The notes beneath the pieces are model-generated. The model saw nothing but the letters and a program-made list of their open reading frames with translations. It was not told the origin of the DNA and did no database searches. Below, piece by piece: positions 1 to 6,080 of a DNA stretch of 10,723 nt. The DNA is from Acidimicrobiia bacterium. GTDB lineage: Bacteria > Actinomycetota > Acidimicrobiia > Acidimicrobiales > AC-14. Numbering within the stretch: position 1 is the first letter of the stretch; every line of letters begins with the position of its first letter. The stretch lies in assembly GCA_019244985.1 (NCBI GenBank), contig JAFASB010000525.1:1-10723 (forward strand), read 5' to 3'. Both the position numbers and the translations under genes were made by a program.

Positions 1-863
1 AGCGACGACCCGGTGACGAAGCCCTCGATGGTGCCGGCGGCGAGGAACACGACGACCAGGCCAGCGACGATCGCCAGCGCCCTGCGGCCCTCGTCGGCGA
101 GTGCGTCACGTCGCGTGCGGTCGCCGGGATCGATCAGCGTCCAGCCCAGGCGCAGCCCGGCGCCGCCCGCGATGAACACCGCGGTCAGCTCGAGCAGGCC
201 GTGGGGCAGGATCAGCCCCCAGAACTTTGCCTGCTGGCCGACCGACGCGAACAAGCCCCCGGCGACGCCGACGCTGGCGCCGTTCATCATGAGGATGAAC
301 GCGGTGGGCACGCAGAAGGCGATGCCCGCCGCGAAGGCGTAGATCGATACCTGCACGTTGTTGGTGAACACGTGTGAAGCGAACTCCGACGCTGGCGCCG
401 ACCGGTAGTACTGCTCGAAGTCCTGGTTGACGTACGCCTCCCGCACGGCCCTCGGACCCGTCGCTTCCACGGCGCGCGGCGAGCTCGCGACCCACAGACC
501 CACGACGAATGCCGGGACCAGGAGCAGCGCGGCACTGGTGACGACGAACCGCCGGCTGTACCAAACGGCGGCCGGGAACGTCACCGCGAAGAACTGGCCG
601 AGCGCTCGCAGCGTCCGTGGGCGGCTGCCGTAGACGACGGCGCCCGCACGCGCCACCAGGCTGCTCAGTGACGCGGTCAGCGCCGGGTCGCGGTAGGTCG
701 TGCGTGCGTAGGACAACTGGGTTGCCGTGCGCTCGTACAGGGACACGAGCTCCTCGAGCTCTGCCGGCGACAGCCGGTGGACCCGTCGACCGGCGCGCCC
801 CACCAATGAGGACAGCCGGTCCCAGGACGACTGGTTGGTGGCGAGGAAGGTGTCGACGTCCAT
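1..863 (-). CDS. SpoIIM/DUF95-family integral membrane protein (C-terminus cut off)
   Basis: The reverse strand is open from an ATG at 863 down to the window edge, giving 287 visible residues without a stop; the C-terminus lies outside. The N-terminal ~75 residues are soluble and helical (starts MDVDTFLATNQSSWDRL). At least three or four hydrophobic segments follow, roughly at residues 90-125, 165-200, 210-240 and 262-282. The segment LPHGLLELTAVFIAGGAGL matches the conserved PHG-x-x-E-L core of the SpoIIM/DUF95 family. In sporulating Firmicutes SpoIIM acts in engulfment; in actinobacteria the homologues are membrane proteins of unknown role that often lie next to RDD proteins and MoxR/DUF58 genes. 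Here the neighbour is a divergent RDD gene 28 bases away. GAGCGGAGCGG just before the ATG can serve as a weak ribosome binding site. The family is certain enough; the function is not known. Confidence 0.88.
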   Translation of the reverse strand, partial: MDVDTFLATNQSSWDRLSSLVGRAGRRVHRLSPAELEELVSLYERTATQLSYARTTYRDPALTASLSSLVARAGAVVYGSRPRTLRALGQFFAVTFPAAVWYSRRFVVTSAALLLVPAFVVGLWVASSPRAVEATGPRAVREAYVNQDFEQYYRSAPASEFASHVFTNNVQVSIYAFAAGIAFCVPTAFILMMNGASVGVAGGLFASVGQQAKFWGLILPHGLLELTAVFIAGGAGLRLGWTLIDPGDRTRRDALADEGRRALAIVAGLVVVFLAAGTIEGFVTGSS

Positions 864-879
864 CCGCTCCGCTCGCCTC

Positions 880-886
880 TACCGTA
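880..886. promoter_or_regulatory. Overlapping -10 elements of a divergent promoter pair
   Basis: The gap between the two divergent starts is only 28 bases. It holds TACCGTA. Read forward, TACCGT (880-885) fits TANNNT and ends 6 bases before the RDD ATG, the spacing of a leaderless transcript. Read in reverse, TACGGT (886-881) also fits TANNNT and lies 17 bases before the SpoIIM-like ATG, giving a leader of about 10 bases. I see no good -35 on either side, so this is a prediction from position and pattern only. Confidence 0.45.
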
Positions 887-891
887 ACGAC

Positions 892-1638
892 ATGGACGCC
901 CGTCCGGCCGTTGTCATCCCCGAGGCCGTGCCTCTCGACCTGGAGACGGCGAGCCTCGGGTCGCGATTCCTCGCACTCCTGATCGACTGGGCCATCCAAG
1001 GCGCCGTGCTCCTGGTCCTGGTCATCGTGGCGTCGAACGCGTCGGTCGGCTGGCTCGGCACCACGATCACCTTCCTCCTCCTGTTCCTGATCATCTGGGG
1101 ATACCCGATCGCCCTCGAGACGCTGTGGCGGGGCCGCACGGTCGGCAAGGCCGCGTTGAGCCTACGGGTCGTGACCAAGGAGGGCGGCCAGATCGGCTTC
1201 CGCCACGCCGCCATCCGCGCCGCGCTCGGCATCGTCGACTTCGCCCTCACGTCGGGCGCGTGCGCCGTCATCTGCGTGCTGCTCACCAGGGACAACCAAC
1301 GCTTGGGGGACCTGGCCGCCGGCACCGTCGTCCTCCGCGAGCGCACCGGTCTGCGCCGTCCGACGCCGACGACGTTCGCGGCGCCGGTCGGACTCGACCG
1401 CTACGCGGAGAGCCTCGATCTCGCTGGGCTCGGCCCCGACGACTACGCGGTCGTGCGCGCCTTCCTTCTCCGTGCCTCGTCGCTCCCACCGCCCGTGCGG
1501 GCTCGGCTGGCAGCCCAGGTCGCCGACAGCGTTGCCAAGCGCGTCCAACCGCCGCCGCCGGCGGGCGTACAGCCCGAAGCCTTCCTCGCGTCAGTGGCCG
1601 CCGCCTACCGCGCGCGTCATCGGGCGGCCATCGAGTGA
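892..1638 (+). CDS. RDD-family membrane protein
   Basis: This 248-residue protein starts MDARPAVVIPEAVPLDLE. The open frame extends upstream to 727, but that would overlap the divergent gene, and the ATG at 892 sits 6 bases after a TANNNT box, so I chose it. The RDD domain covers about residues 18-150: an Arg/Asp helix (SRFLALLIDWAIQ, with R25 and D32), a second hydrophobic helix near 54-75, the typical motif GRTVGKAALSLRVV (81-94), a third helix near 107-131 and the closing QRLGDLAAGTVV. The remaining ~95 residues are soluble and helical, rich in Ala, Arg and Pro. RDD proteins are small inner-membrane proteins; some have been linked to ion or solute transport, but no substrate can be assigned here. 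Pairing with the divergent SpoIIM-like gene recurs in actinobacteria (from memory Rv3694c/Rv3695), which suggests a shared membrane role. Confidence 0.9.
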   Translation: MDARPAVVIPEAVPLDLETASLGSRFLALLIDWAIQGAVLLVLVIVASNASVGWLGTTITFLLLFLIIWGYPIALETLWRGRTVGKAALSLRVVTKEGGQIGFRHAAIRAALGIVDFALTSGACAVICVLLTRDNQRLGDLAAGTVVLRERTGLRRPTPTTFAAPVGLDRYAESLDLAGLGPDDYAVVRAFLLRASSLPPPVRARLAAQVADSVAKRVQPPPPAGVQPEAFLASVAAAYRARHRAAIE

Positions 1639-1712
1639 TCCGGGGGCGACGTCGCCGCGTAGGTATCGAAGATGGCACTTGGTTCCCGAAGCGCCGATGA
1701 GGACAGGGTTCG

Positions 1713-2087
1713 ATGCTTCCGTGGCTGACGCTCGGGCTCTGCACGGTGTCTGTCGTCGGCGGCACGTCGCTTCAGCTCCGGCGCGTTGAGACGGTTGCCA
1801 GCCTGAGAACAGAAGTGTCTGTAACAGGCGACAACCTCGCGCTCGGCGTGCATCTGGTGTTCGGAGCCGCCGGGATCTTCGCGTGGCTCTTCTACATGGC
1901 GATCGACGTGTCCGTGCTCGCGTGGTCCTGCAGTGGGCTCCTTGCCATGGCCTGTGCGTCGTCTATCTGGCTGATCCGGCGCACCGACACTGCGTCCGTC
2001 GTCAGAGCTCGACCTTTGTGGACCTTCTACGGGATGGTCGCGGTCCCCGCGATCGTGCTGTCAGCAGCCGTCGCTGCAACGTCATAG
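1713..2087 (+). CDS. Hypothetical small membrane protein, 124 aa
   Basis: I do not recognise this gene. The ATG at 1713 is preceded by AGGACAGG, a usable ribosome binding site, and the frame ends at TAG 2085-2087. The product has about four hydrophobic segments: residues 2-20, 43-63, 65-88 and 100-122. Short polar loops contain arginines (QLRRVE, LIRRTD), as expected for cytoplasmic loops of a polytopic membrane protein. There is no cysteine pair, histidine cluster or other catalytic motif. The gene lies in the gap between the RDD protein and the cysteine desulfurase, reads the same way as both, and is followed at once by a strong hairpin, which suggests its own transcription unit or the end of the RDD unit. 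Codon use is less GC-biased at the third position than in the flanking conserved genes, so either a lineage-specific gene or an over-called frame is possible. Confidence 0.58.
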   Translation: MLPWLTLGLCTVSVVGGTSLQLRRVETVASLRTEVSVTGDNLALGVHLVFGAAGIFAWLFYMAIDVSVLAWSCSGLLAMACASSIWLIRRTDTASVVRARPLWTFYGMVAVPAIVLSAAVAATS

Positions 2088-2091
2088 GTGA

Positions 2092-2110
2092 GGGCCGACA
2101 GGATCGGCCC
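2092..2110 (+). terminator. Hairpin after the 124-aa gene, possible terminator
   Basis: GGGCCGA and TCGGCCC form a perfect 7-bp stem around the 5-base loop CAGGA, starting 4 bases after the stop codon. No run of T follows, so it is not a textbook intrinsic terminator. GC-rich actinobacteria do use hairpins lacking U-tracts, and the position between two genes with separate promoters fits this. Confidence 0.4.
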
Positions 2111-2152
2111 ACAGTCACGCCGCTGTCCGAGGGTCAATAGAACCCGAGCGCC

Positions 2153-2158
2153 TATTTT
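2153..2158 (+). promoter_or_regulatory. -10 element of the cysteine desulfurase gene
   Basis: TATTTT is a good -10 in an otherwise GC-rich gap and lies 9 bases before the ATG at 2168. A transcript from it would have at most a 2-3 base leader, so translation would be close to leaderless; no Shine-Dalgarno sequence is visible before the ATG. No clear -35 stands at the usual distance. Confidence 0.5.
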
Positions 2159-2167
2159 GGCAGCGAC

Positions 2168-3295
2168 ATGACGGTGTACCTCGACCACGCGGCGACCACG
2201 CCGATGAGGCCGGAGGCCGTCGAGGCGATGCTGCCGTACTTCAGCGAACGCTTCGGCAACGCTTCCGGGTCCCACGCTGTCGCGCGCGAGGCACGCAAAG
2301 CGCTCGACGAGGCGCGCGACATCGTGGCCGACTGCCTCGGCGCCAGTCCCGGCGAGATCGTCTTCACCGGCGGCGGCACCGAAGCCGACAACCTGGCGAT
2401 CGCCGGGCGCCACGCCGCTCGTCCCGGCGCCGCCGTGTGCACCGCCGTCGAGCACCACGCCGTGCTCCACGCGTGCGAGGCGTTGCCCGACGCCCGCATC
2501 GTTCCGGTGAGGAGCGACGGCGTCGTCGACATGGACGCGCTCGCCGGTGTGCTCGACCCGTCTGTGAGCGTCGTGTCAGTGATGCTCGCCAACAACGAGG
2601 TTGGCACGATCCAGCCTTTGGCCGAAATCGCCGAGGTCGTCCGCGCCGCGGCCCCCGACGCGGTGTTGCACACCGATGCTGTGCAGGCGTTCTCGTGGCT
2701 CGACGTGGTCCACGCGGCGTCGCCGGCCGATCTCGTCGCCGTGAGCGCCCACAAGTTCGGCGGTCCCAAGGGCGTCGGTGCTCTCGTTGTCCGTAACGGC
2801 ATCACCGTCGAGCCGATCATCCGCGGTGGCGGCCAGGAGCGTGACCGGCGCAGCGGCACGTACAACGTCGCCGGCATCGTCGGCATGGCGGCCGCCATGC
2901 AGGCCACCGTCGCCCAGCGGGCGACAACGGTCGAGCGCGTTGCCGGCCTGCGTGACCGGCTGGCCGACGGTCTGCTCGCCGCCGTGCCCCGCAGTTCTGA
3001 GACGGGCCGGCGCGTCGACAAGATCGCGGGCAACTGTCACCTGTGCTTCGAGGGCGTGGAGTCCGAGGCCCTGCTCATGCTCCTCGACGGCGCCGGAGTC
3101 TGTGCGGCCGCCGGGTCGGCGTGCCAGGCGGGCTCCGTCGAACCGTCCCACGTCCTCACCGCCATGGGTGTGCCCGCCGGCCGGGCGATTGGCGCCCTCC
3201 GCCTCTCGCTGGGGTCGACCACCACGCCGGCCGATGTCGACCTGGCGCTCGAGGTCATCCCGCCCGCCGTCGAGCGCCTCCGCAGCGCGCCGTGA
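2168..3295 (+). CDS. iscS: Cysteine desulfurase (IscS/NifS family)
   Basis: This cytosolic pyridoxal-phosphate enzyme of 375 residues removes sulfur from L-cysteine as a protein-bound persulfide and passes it to acceptors. The start MTVYLDHAATTPMRPEA is the classical family N-terminus, which fixes the ATG. Visible motifs: FTGGGTEADNLAI (cofactor phosphate contacts), the EHHAVL histidine that stacks on the cofactor, ANNEVGTIQP, HTDAVQ, and SAHKFGGPKG with the Schiff-base lysine at K196. The persulfide cysteine is C319 in GSACQAGS, where SSACSSG or GSACTSG is more usual. Length is normal for the family. The stop overlaps the GTG start of mnmA, so the two are translationally coupled. The obvious partner is MnmA for tRNA thiolation. 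No iscU, iscA or suf gene is nearby, so a role in Fe-S assembly is possible but not shown. Confidence 0.96.
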   Translation: MTVYLDHAATTPMRPEAVEAMLPYFSERFGNASGSHAVAREARKALDEARDIVADCLGASPGEIVFTGGGTEADNLAIAGRHAARPGAAVCTAVEHHAVLHACEALPDARIVPVRSDGVVDMDALAGVLDPSVSVVSVMLANNEVGTIQPLAEIAEVVRAAAPDAVLHTDAVQAFSWLDVVHAASPADLVAVSAHKFGGPKGVGALVVRNGITVEPIIRGGGQERDRRSGTYNVAGIVGMAAAMQATVAQRATTVERVAGLRDRLADGLLAAVPRSSETGRRVDKIAGNCHLCFEGVESEALLMLLDGAGVCAAAGSACQAGSVEPSHVLTAMGVPAGRAIGALRLSLGSTTTPADVDLALEVIPPAVERLRSAP

Positions 3296-4311
3296 GGGTT
3301 CTTGCCGCCATGTCGGGCGGTGTCGATTCATCGGTCGCCGCCGCCCTGCTCCTTGAAGCCGGCCACGACGTCGTCGGCGTCACCATGCGCCTCTGGGAGG
3401 GCGACGTCGAGGGCACCTGCTGTTCGGTTGCCGAGATCGACGACGCTCGTCGGGTCGCACAGCAGCTCGGCATCGACCACTGGGTGTTCCGCTTCACCGA
3501 CGACTTCGAGGAGCGGGTCGTCCAGCCCTACGCCGCCGCCCACGCGGCGGGCCTCACACCGAATCCCTGCATCGAGTGCAACCGGCACCTGAAGTTCGAC
3601 CGGCTGCTCCGGCGCGCTACCCAGCTCGGATTCGACGCCGTCGCTACCGGTCACCACGCACGCGTCCGCAGCGAGAACGGACGCATGCAGCTCCTGCGCG
3701 GCGCCGACCCGGCCAAGGACCAGTCCTACGTCCTCTACATCCTCGGCCAGGAGCAGCTCGCGCGATGTCTCTTCCCGGTCGGCGAGATCACCAAGGCCGA
3801 CGTACGGGCCCGTGCGGCCGAGCTCGGCCTGCGCACGGCGGCCAAGCCCGACAGCGTCGAGGTGTGCTTCGTGACCGCGAGCGGCGGCCGTGAGGACCTC
3901 TTGCGGGCGCGGGTGGGCCTGCGTCCTGGCCGGGTCGTCGACGCGACCGGGAACGTCGTCGGCCGCGTGGATGCCACCGAGCTGGTCACCGTCGGGCAGC
4001 GCCGGGGACTGGGTCTGGGCGGCGGTGAGCGGCGCTACGCGCTGTCTGTGGACCCCGCCGCAGGGACCGTCGTCGTCGGCGGCCTCGCCGACCTCCTCAG
4101 CGACACCGTGGGACTCACCGGGTTGACTTGGGTCGACGCTGCGGCCAGGGGAGCCGTGCTCGCCCAGTGCAGCGCCCACGGTCCCGCGTTCGAGGCCGAG
4201 TTCGACGGTGGGCTGCTTCGTTTCGCCGAGGCGCACCGCCGGGTCGCGCCCGGCCAGAGCGTGGTGTTGTACCGCGGCGACGAGGTCCTCGGCGGCGGGA
4301 TCGCTGCATGA
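3292..4311 (+). CDS. mnmA: tRNA-uridine 2-sulfurtransferase MnmA
   Basis: MnmA activates C2 of uridine 34 in tRNA-Lys, -Glu and -Gln with ATP and inserts sulfur to give 2-thiouridine. The product is 339 residues, slightly shorter than the E. coli enzyme. The GTG at 3292 gives MRVLAAMSGGVDSS, with the ATP-pyrophosphatase loop SGGVDSS at residues 8-14; the open frame runs further upstream inside iscS but lacks family similarity there. C93 in NPCIEC is the catalytic nucleophile position, and C192 in SVEVCFV is the persulfide-carrying position (Cys102 and Cys199 in E. coli). KDQSYVLY is the conserved tRNA-facing segment, and VTVGQRRGLGLGGG is the standard motif of the central domain. Just before it, the usual G-x-H-x-G reads GRVDA, losing the His and second Gly. 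The GTGA overlap couples translation to iscS, its sulfur donor; the ATGA overlap at the other end joins a 50-residue gene. Confidence 0.95.
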   Translation: MRVLAAMSGGVDSSVAAALLLEAGHDVVGVTMRLWEGDVEGTCCSVAEIDDARRVAQQLGIDHWVFRFTDDFEERVVQPYAAAHAAGLTPNPCIECNRHLKFDRLLRRATQLGFDAVATGHHARVRSENGRMQLLRGADPAKDQSYVLYILGQEQLARCLFPVGEITKADVRARAAELGLRTAAKPDSVEVCFVTASGGREDLLRARVGLRPGRVVDATGNVVGRVDATELVTVGQRRGLGLGGGERRYALSVDPAAGTVVVGGLADLLSDTVGLTGLTWVDAAARGAVLAQCSAHGPAFEAEFDGGLLRFAEAHRRVAPGQSVVLYRGDEVLGGGIAA

Positions 4312-4460
4312 CTGAAGAAGACGACGCCGACCAGGAGGACACCAGCGCGCCGTCCTTCCCGGTCAATCGCCGGGCGTCCCCCGGACAGGCGCTGGTCGCC
4401 ATCGCCTTCGTGTTCTTCCTGGGCGTGGCGCTCGGCTTTCTGCTGGCCCGCACCTTCTAG
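4308..4460 (+). CDS. Small single-helix membrane protein, 50 aa
   Basis: The ATG shares ATGA with the mnmA stop, the hallmark of translational coupling, and the frame ends at TAG 4458-4460. The product begins with a very acidic stretch (MTEEDDADQEDTSAP), passes through a short basic turn (NRRASPG) and ends with one hydrophobic helix (about residues 28-46) closing in ARTF. This looks like a one-pass membrane protein with an acidic N-terminal tail. I know no family for it. Tight coupling to mnmA and the sharp acidic/hydrophobic division support a real gene despite its length. It may simply be a lineage-specific passenger in the iscS-mnmA operon. The next gene starts 10 bases later. Confidence 0.68.
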   Translation: MTEEDDADQEDTSAPSFPVNRRASPGQALVAIAFVFFLGVALGFLLARTF

Positions 4461-4470
4461 GTATCGGCGG

Positions 4471-4869
4471 GTGAGCGTCGTCGCCGTCGTGGCTCGCGTG
4501 ATTCTGGCCGCCGTGTTCGTCGCCGCCGCCTGGGGGAAGCTCATCGACGCCGCCGGCGCTCGTCAGGCGGCAGCCGACTTCGGCGTCCCGACCGCCGCGG
4601 CGCCGGTGGTGGCGTTCTTCGTGCCGGTGGCGGAGCTGACGGTCGCCGTGCTGCTGGTCTTTGGTGGGTCGGCCGCCGCGCTCGGCGCCATCGGCGCAGC
4701 TGTGCTCCTCGCAGCCTTCACCGTCGCCGTCGTCGCGAGCCTGGCGAGGGGCCGGCGCCCCGACTGCCACTGCTTCGGCCGGCTGCGCCCCGAGGCCGTC
4801 AGCTCGCGGACAGTGGTCCGCAACGGGGTGCTGCTCGCGCTCGCCGCGCTGGCGTTCGCCGGCCGCTGA
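4471..4869 (+). CDS. MauE/DoxX-like four-helix membrane protein
   Basis: This is a 132-residue polytopic membrane protein with a GTG start 10 bases after the preceding stop. Hydrophobic segments lie near residues 3-21, 43-64, 66-90 and 114-130. The N-terminal helix with AAAWGKLID resembles the DoxX/MauE pattern of a membrane helix followed by a G-K-L motif. The loop PDCHCFGRL carries two cysteines in a C-x-C-x-G arrangement, and the following RNGVLLALAAL is typical of MauE-type proteins. MauE is needed with MauD for maturation of the disulfide-rich small subunit of methylamine dehydrogenase, and the wider family is thought to act in membrane thiol/quinone redox. No mau genes are present, so methylamine use is not implied. 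It closes the iscS-mnmA run and stands 130 bases before five secreted two-cysteine peptides, a possible substrate set (inference). Confidence 0.8.
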   Translation: MSVVAVVARVILAAVFVAAAWGKLIDAAGARQAAADFGVPTAAAPVVAFFVPVAELTVAVLLVFGGSAAALGAIGAAVLLAAFTVAVVASLARGRRPDCHCFGRLRPEAVSSRTVVRNGVLLALAALAFAGR

Positions 4870-4900
4870 CGCCGTTTGCGGCGCCTCCGGCCTTGGCCCG

Positions 4901-4929
4901 TTCGTACGAAGTCAATTGACAAGTCTTGT
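4901..4929. promoter_or_regulatory. Three consecutive palindromes, possible operator
   Basis: TTCGTACGAA (4901-4910) is a perfect 10-base palindrome. It is followed directly by GTCAATTGAC (4911-4920), a second perfect 10-base palindrome, and then by ACAAG-T-CTTGT (4919-4929), an inverted repeat that overlaps its last two bases. TTGACA, a perfect -35 hexamer, lies inside at 4916-4921. The block is AT-richer than its surroundings and sits just upstream of the peptide array. Arrangement and position suggest binding sites for one or more dimeric regulators. The regulator is not identified. Confidence 0.5.
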
Positions 4930-4954
4930 GTCTGGCCGCTCTGCCAGCCAGAAT
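4926..4954 (+). promoter_or_regulatory. Possible promoter of the peptide array
   Basis: TTGTGT (4926-4931), a 17-base spacer and CAGAAT (4949-4954) form a modest promoter whose transcript would begin near 4961, with a leader of about 40 bases before the first peptide gene. The perfect TTGACA at 4916-4921 has no good -10 at 16-18 bases, so the exact promoter is uncertain. The palindrome block overlaps or abuts the -35 in either reading. Confidence 0.35.
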
Positions 4955-4999
4955 GTCACGCCACCTGCCCACTGGGGGCGAAGGCGAGGAGAAGGAATC

Positions 5000-5215
5000 A
5001 TGAAGAAGCACGTTCAGGTGCTCGCGGGCGCCGTGGCCATCGCGGTCGCCGCGGCTATTCCTGCGACTGGGGCGTTCGGTTCCACCACGCAGCATTGCGA
5101 CAAGATCGGCACGGCCTTTGGTGAGGCGAGGAGCGCCTCGAATACGTTCTCGACAAACACGACGACGGCGCTGGTGTACGCCGGTGGCGTAGTCGTTACA
5201 CACAAGTGCGCGTGA
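5000..5215 (+). CDS. Exported two-cysteine peptide, array member 1
   Basis: No known family is recognised; it is one of five related genes. The 71-residue precursor starts MKKHVQVLAGAVAIAV. GGAGAAGGAATC before the ATG supplies the ribosome binding site. Residues 1-27 form a signal peptide: two lysines, an Ala/Val-rich core and the box AAIPATGAFG, with predicted cleavage after AFG (Ala at -3, Gly at -1). The mature part would be 44 residues, with cysteines at mature positions 6 (QHC) and 43 (HKCA). A single disulfide could close a 36-residue loop that is Thr/Ser/Asn-rich and ends in a hydrophobic stretch (ALVYAGGVVVTH). It pairs best with member 2: same length class and same K-C-A ending. A frame beginning upstream inside the MauE-like gene is open but lacks coding character there. 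Export is well supported; the role is unknown. Confidence 0.82.
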   Translation: MKKHVQVLAGAVAIAVAAAIPATGAFGSTTQHCDKIGTAFGEARSASNTFSTNTTTALVYAGGVVVTHKCA

Positions 5216-5226
5216 GGGGAAAAATC

Positions 5227-5448
5227 ATGAAAAAGCGTCTTGGACTCGCCGTAGGTGGGCTCGCAGTCACGCTGGCTGCTGCCATTCCCGCAAGTGGAGC
5301 GTTCGGCTGCGTCACTTCGCCGCACTGTGCGAAGTACGGCGGAGCGATCGAGACCGCGGCCCTCAACGTCGGGCTGACGAACTCGCAGCAGAGCAGCAAC
5401 GTCCAGGGTTACCTGACGAACGCCGCCATGAACGGCAAGTGCGCCTAG
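5227..5448 (+). CDS. Exported cysteine peptide, array member 2 (three cysteines)
   Basis: The 73-residue precursor starts MKKRLGLAVGGLAVTLAA, 11 bases after member 1, with GAGGGGAAAAATC as its ribosome binding site. The frame is open back to a GTG at 5206, but the MKK start matches all sister genes. The signal peptide ends in AAIPASGAFG at residue 27. The mature part is 46 residues with cysteines at positions 1, 7 and 45 and the ending GKCA. The cysteine directly at +1 is unique in the array. AFG-C is not a canonical lipobox because of the Phe at -2, so lipid attachment is doubtful but not excluded. The C7-C45 spacing (37 residues between) matches member 1 (36). The mature region is Asn/Gln/Ser-rich and would be soluble. 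Function unknown. Confidence 0.82.
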   Translation: MKKRLGLAVGGLAVTLAAAIPASGAFGCVTSPHCAKYGGAIETAALNVGLTNSQQSSNVQGYLTNAAMNGKCA

Positions 5449-5467
5449 GAACAGGGACGGAATCATC

Positions 5468-5743
5468 GTGAAGAAGAAGAGGATCATCGCAGGGGTCGCG
5501 GGCGCTGTCGCGCTCGCAACCGCCGCCGTCATTCCGGCGAGCGGCGCCTTTGGCGTGTCGTCCGCCACGTGCGAACGGATTCAGGCACAGGTCGGCCGTG
5601 CCCAGGCGCAGGAAGTCGCGATCGAGGAGAACTCGCATCTGTCGCCGCAGCAGAAGGAGATGCTGATCGCAGGCCTGAACTCCCGAATCTCTCAGCTGGT
5701 GGCCAACGGAGACCGCCTCGGCTGCGAGACCGCCCCCGGCTGA
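5468..5743 (+). CDS. Exported helical-hairpin peptide, array member 3
   Basis: The 91-residue precursor starts at GTG 5468 (read M-KKKRIIAGVAGAV), 19 bases after member 2. GGGACGGAATC lies upstream. Compared with members 1 and 5, the leader GGAATCAT-GAAGAAG carries three extra bases (CGT) exactly where ATG would stand, so the usual ATG has become a GTG. The signal peptide ends in AVIPASGAFG at residue 29. The mature part is 62 residues with cysteines at positions 6 (ATCERI) and 57 (LGCETAPG), 50 residues apart. Between them two amphipathic helices rich in Gln, Ala, Glu and Leu flank a turn near HLSPQQ; the second carries SRISQLVANGDRLGC. It aligns with member 4 (C-x-x-I start, SQL and GC end). 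A disulfide-closed helical hairpin is the likely fold. Function unknown. Confidence 0.83.
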   Translation: MKKKRIIAGVAGAVALATAAVIPASGAFGVSSATCERIQAQVGRAQAQEVAIEENSHLSPQQKEMLIAGLNSRISQLVANGDRLGCETAPG

Positions 5744-5769
5744 CAGCTCGTCCGGAAAGGACAACCACC

Positions 5770-6042
5770 ATGAAGAAGCCTTTGATCGCCGTCGCAGCGG
5801 GAGCCGCCGTGCTGGCCGGCGCAGCGGCAATCCCGGTCGGCTCGTCATTTGGGCAAACCAATCAGTGTGCAGCGATCGCCACTCAGGAGCAGCAGACCAG
5901 CACCCAGCTCTCGCAGCTCGAAGAGACTCAGAATCCCACGCGGCTGCAACGGCTGGAGATCACCGTCCTCACGGCCCGGCTGTCCCAGCTGGAGGCCGCA
6001 GGCCAGGCCCGGGGGTGCCCGAACCAGGGCGGGGGGCAGTAG
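5770..6042 (+). CDS. Exported helical-hairpin peptide, array member 4
   Basis: The 90-residue precursor starts MKKPLIAVAAGAAVLAG, 26 bases after member 3, with GGAAAGGACAACC as ribosome binding site. The signal peptide ends in AAIPVGSSFG (residue 28; Ser rather than Ala at -3). The mature part is again 62 residues, with cysteines at positions 5 (NQCAAI) and 55 (RGCPNQ), 49 residues apart, almost as in member 3. The loop holds two predicted helices: a Gln/Thr/Ser-rich one (EQQTSTQLSQLEE) and, after a turn at NPTR, a leucine-patterned one (LQRLEITVLTARLSQLEA) with coiled-coil-like spacing. The tail NQGGGQ is probably disordered. Members 3 and 4 are thus a closer pair. It is the last of the four tightly spaced genes; the fifth follows after 105 bases. 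Function unknown. Confidence 0.83.
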   Translation: MKKPLIAVAAGAAVLAGAAAIPVGSSFGQTNQCAAIATQEQQTSTQLSQLEETQNPTRLQRLEITVLTARLSQLEAAGQARGCPNQGGGQ

Positions 6043-6080
6043 ATCACACGAGGGCGGACGCCGACCGGTGCCGCTTGTCA

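Noticed and set aside
106..999. 297-residue reverse-strand frame overlapping the SpoIIM-like and RDD genes
   Set aside because: It is a shadow: Arg/Gly/Pro-rich low-complexity protein in another frame of a recognisable gene.
1645..1656. Perfect palindrome GGCGACGTCGCC after the RDD gene, considered as a terminator
   Set aside because: There is no loop between the arms and no T run; as RNA only four pairs with a four-base loop could form. Such GC palindromes are common in this DNA.
2152..3033. Long reverse-strand frame inside the cysteine desulfurase gene
   Set aside because: Composition is Ser/Thr/Ala/Arg-rich without motifs, while the plus strand encodes a clear IscS-type enzyme.
4870..4883. 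CGCCG-TTTG-CGGCG hairpin right after the MauE-like stop, considered as a terminator
   Set aside because: The stem is only 5 bp and no T run follows; too weak to call, though it could contribute to attenuation.
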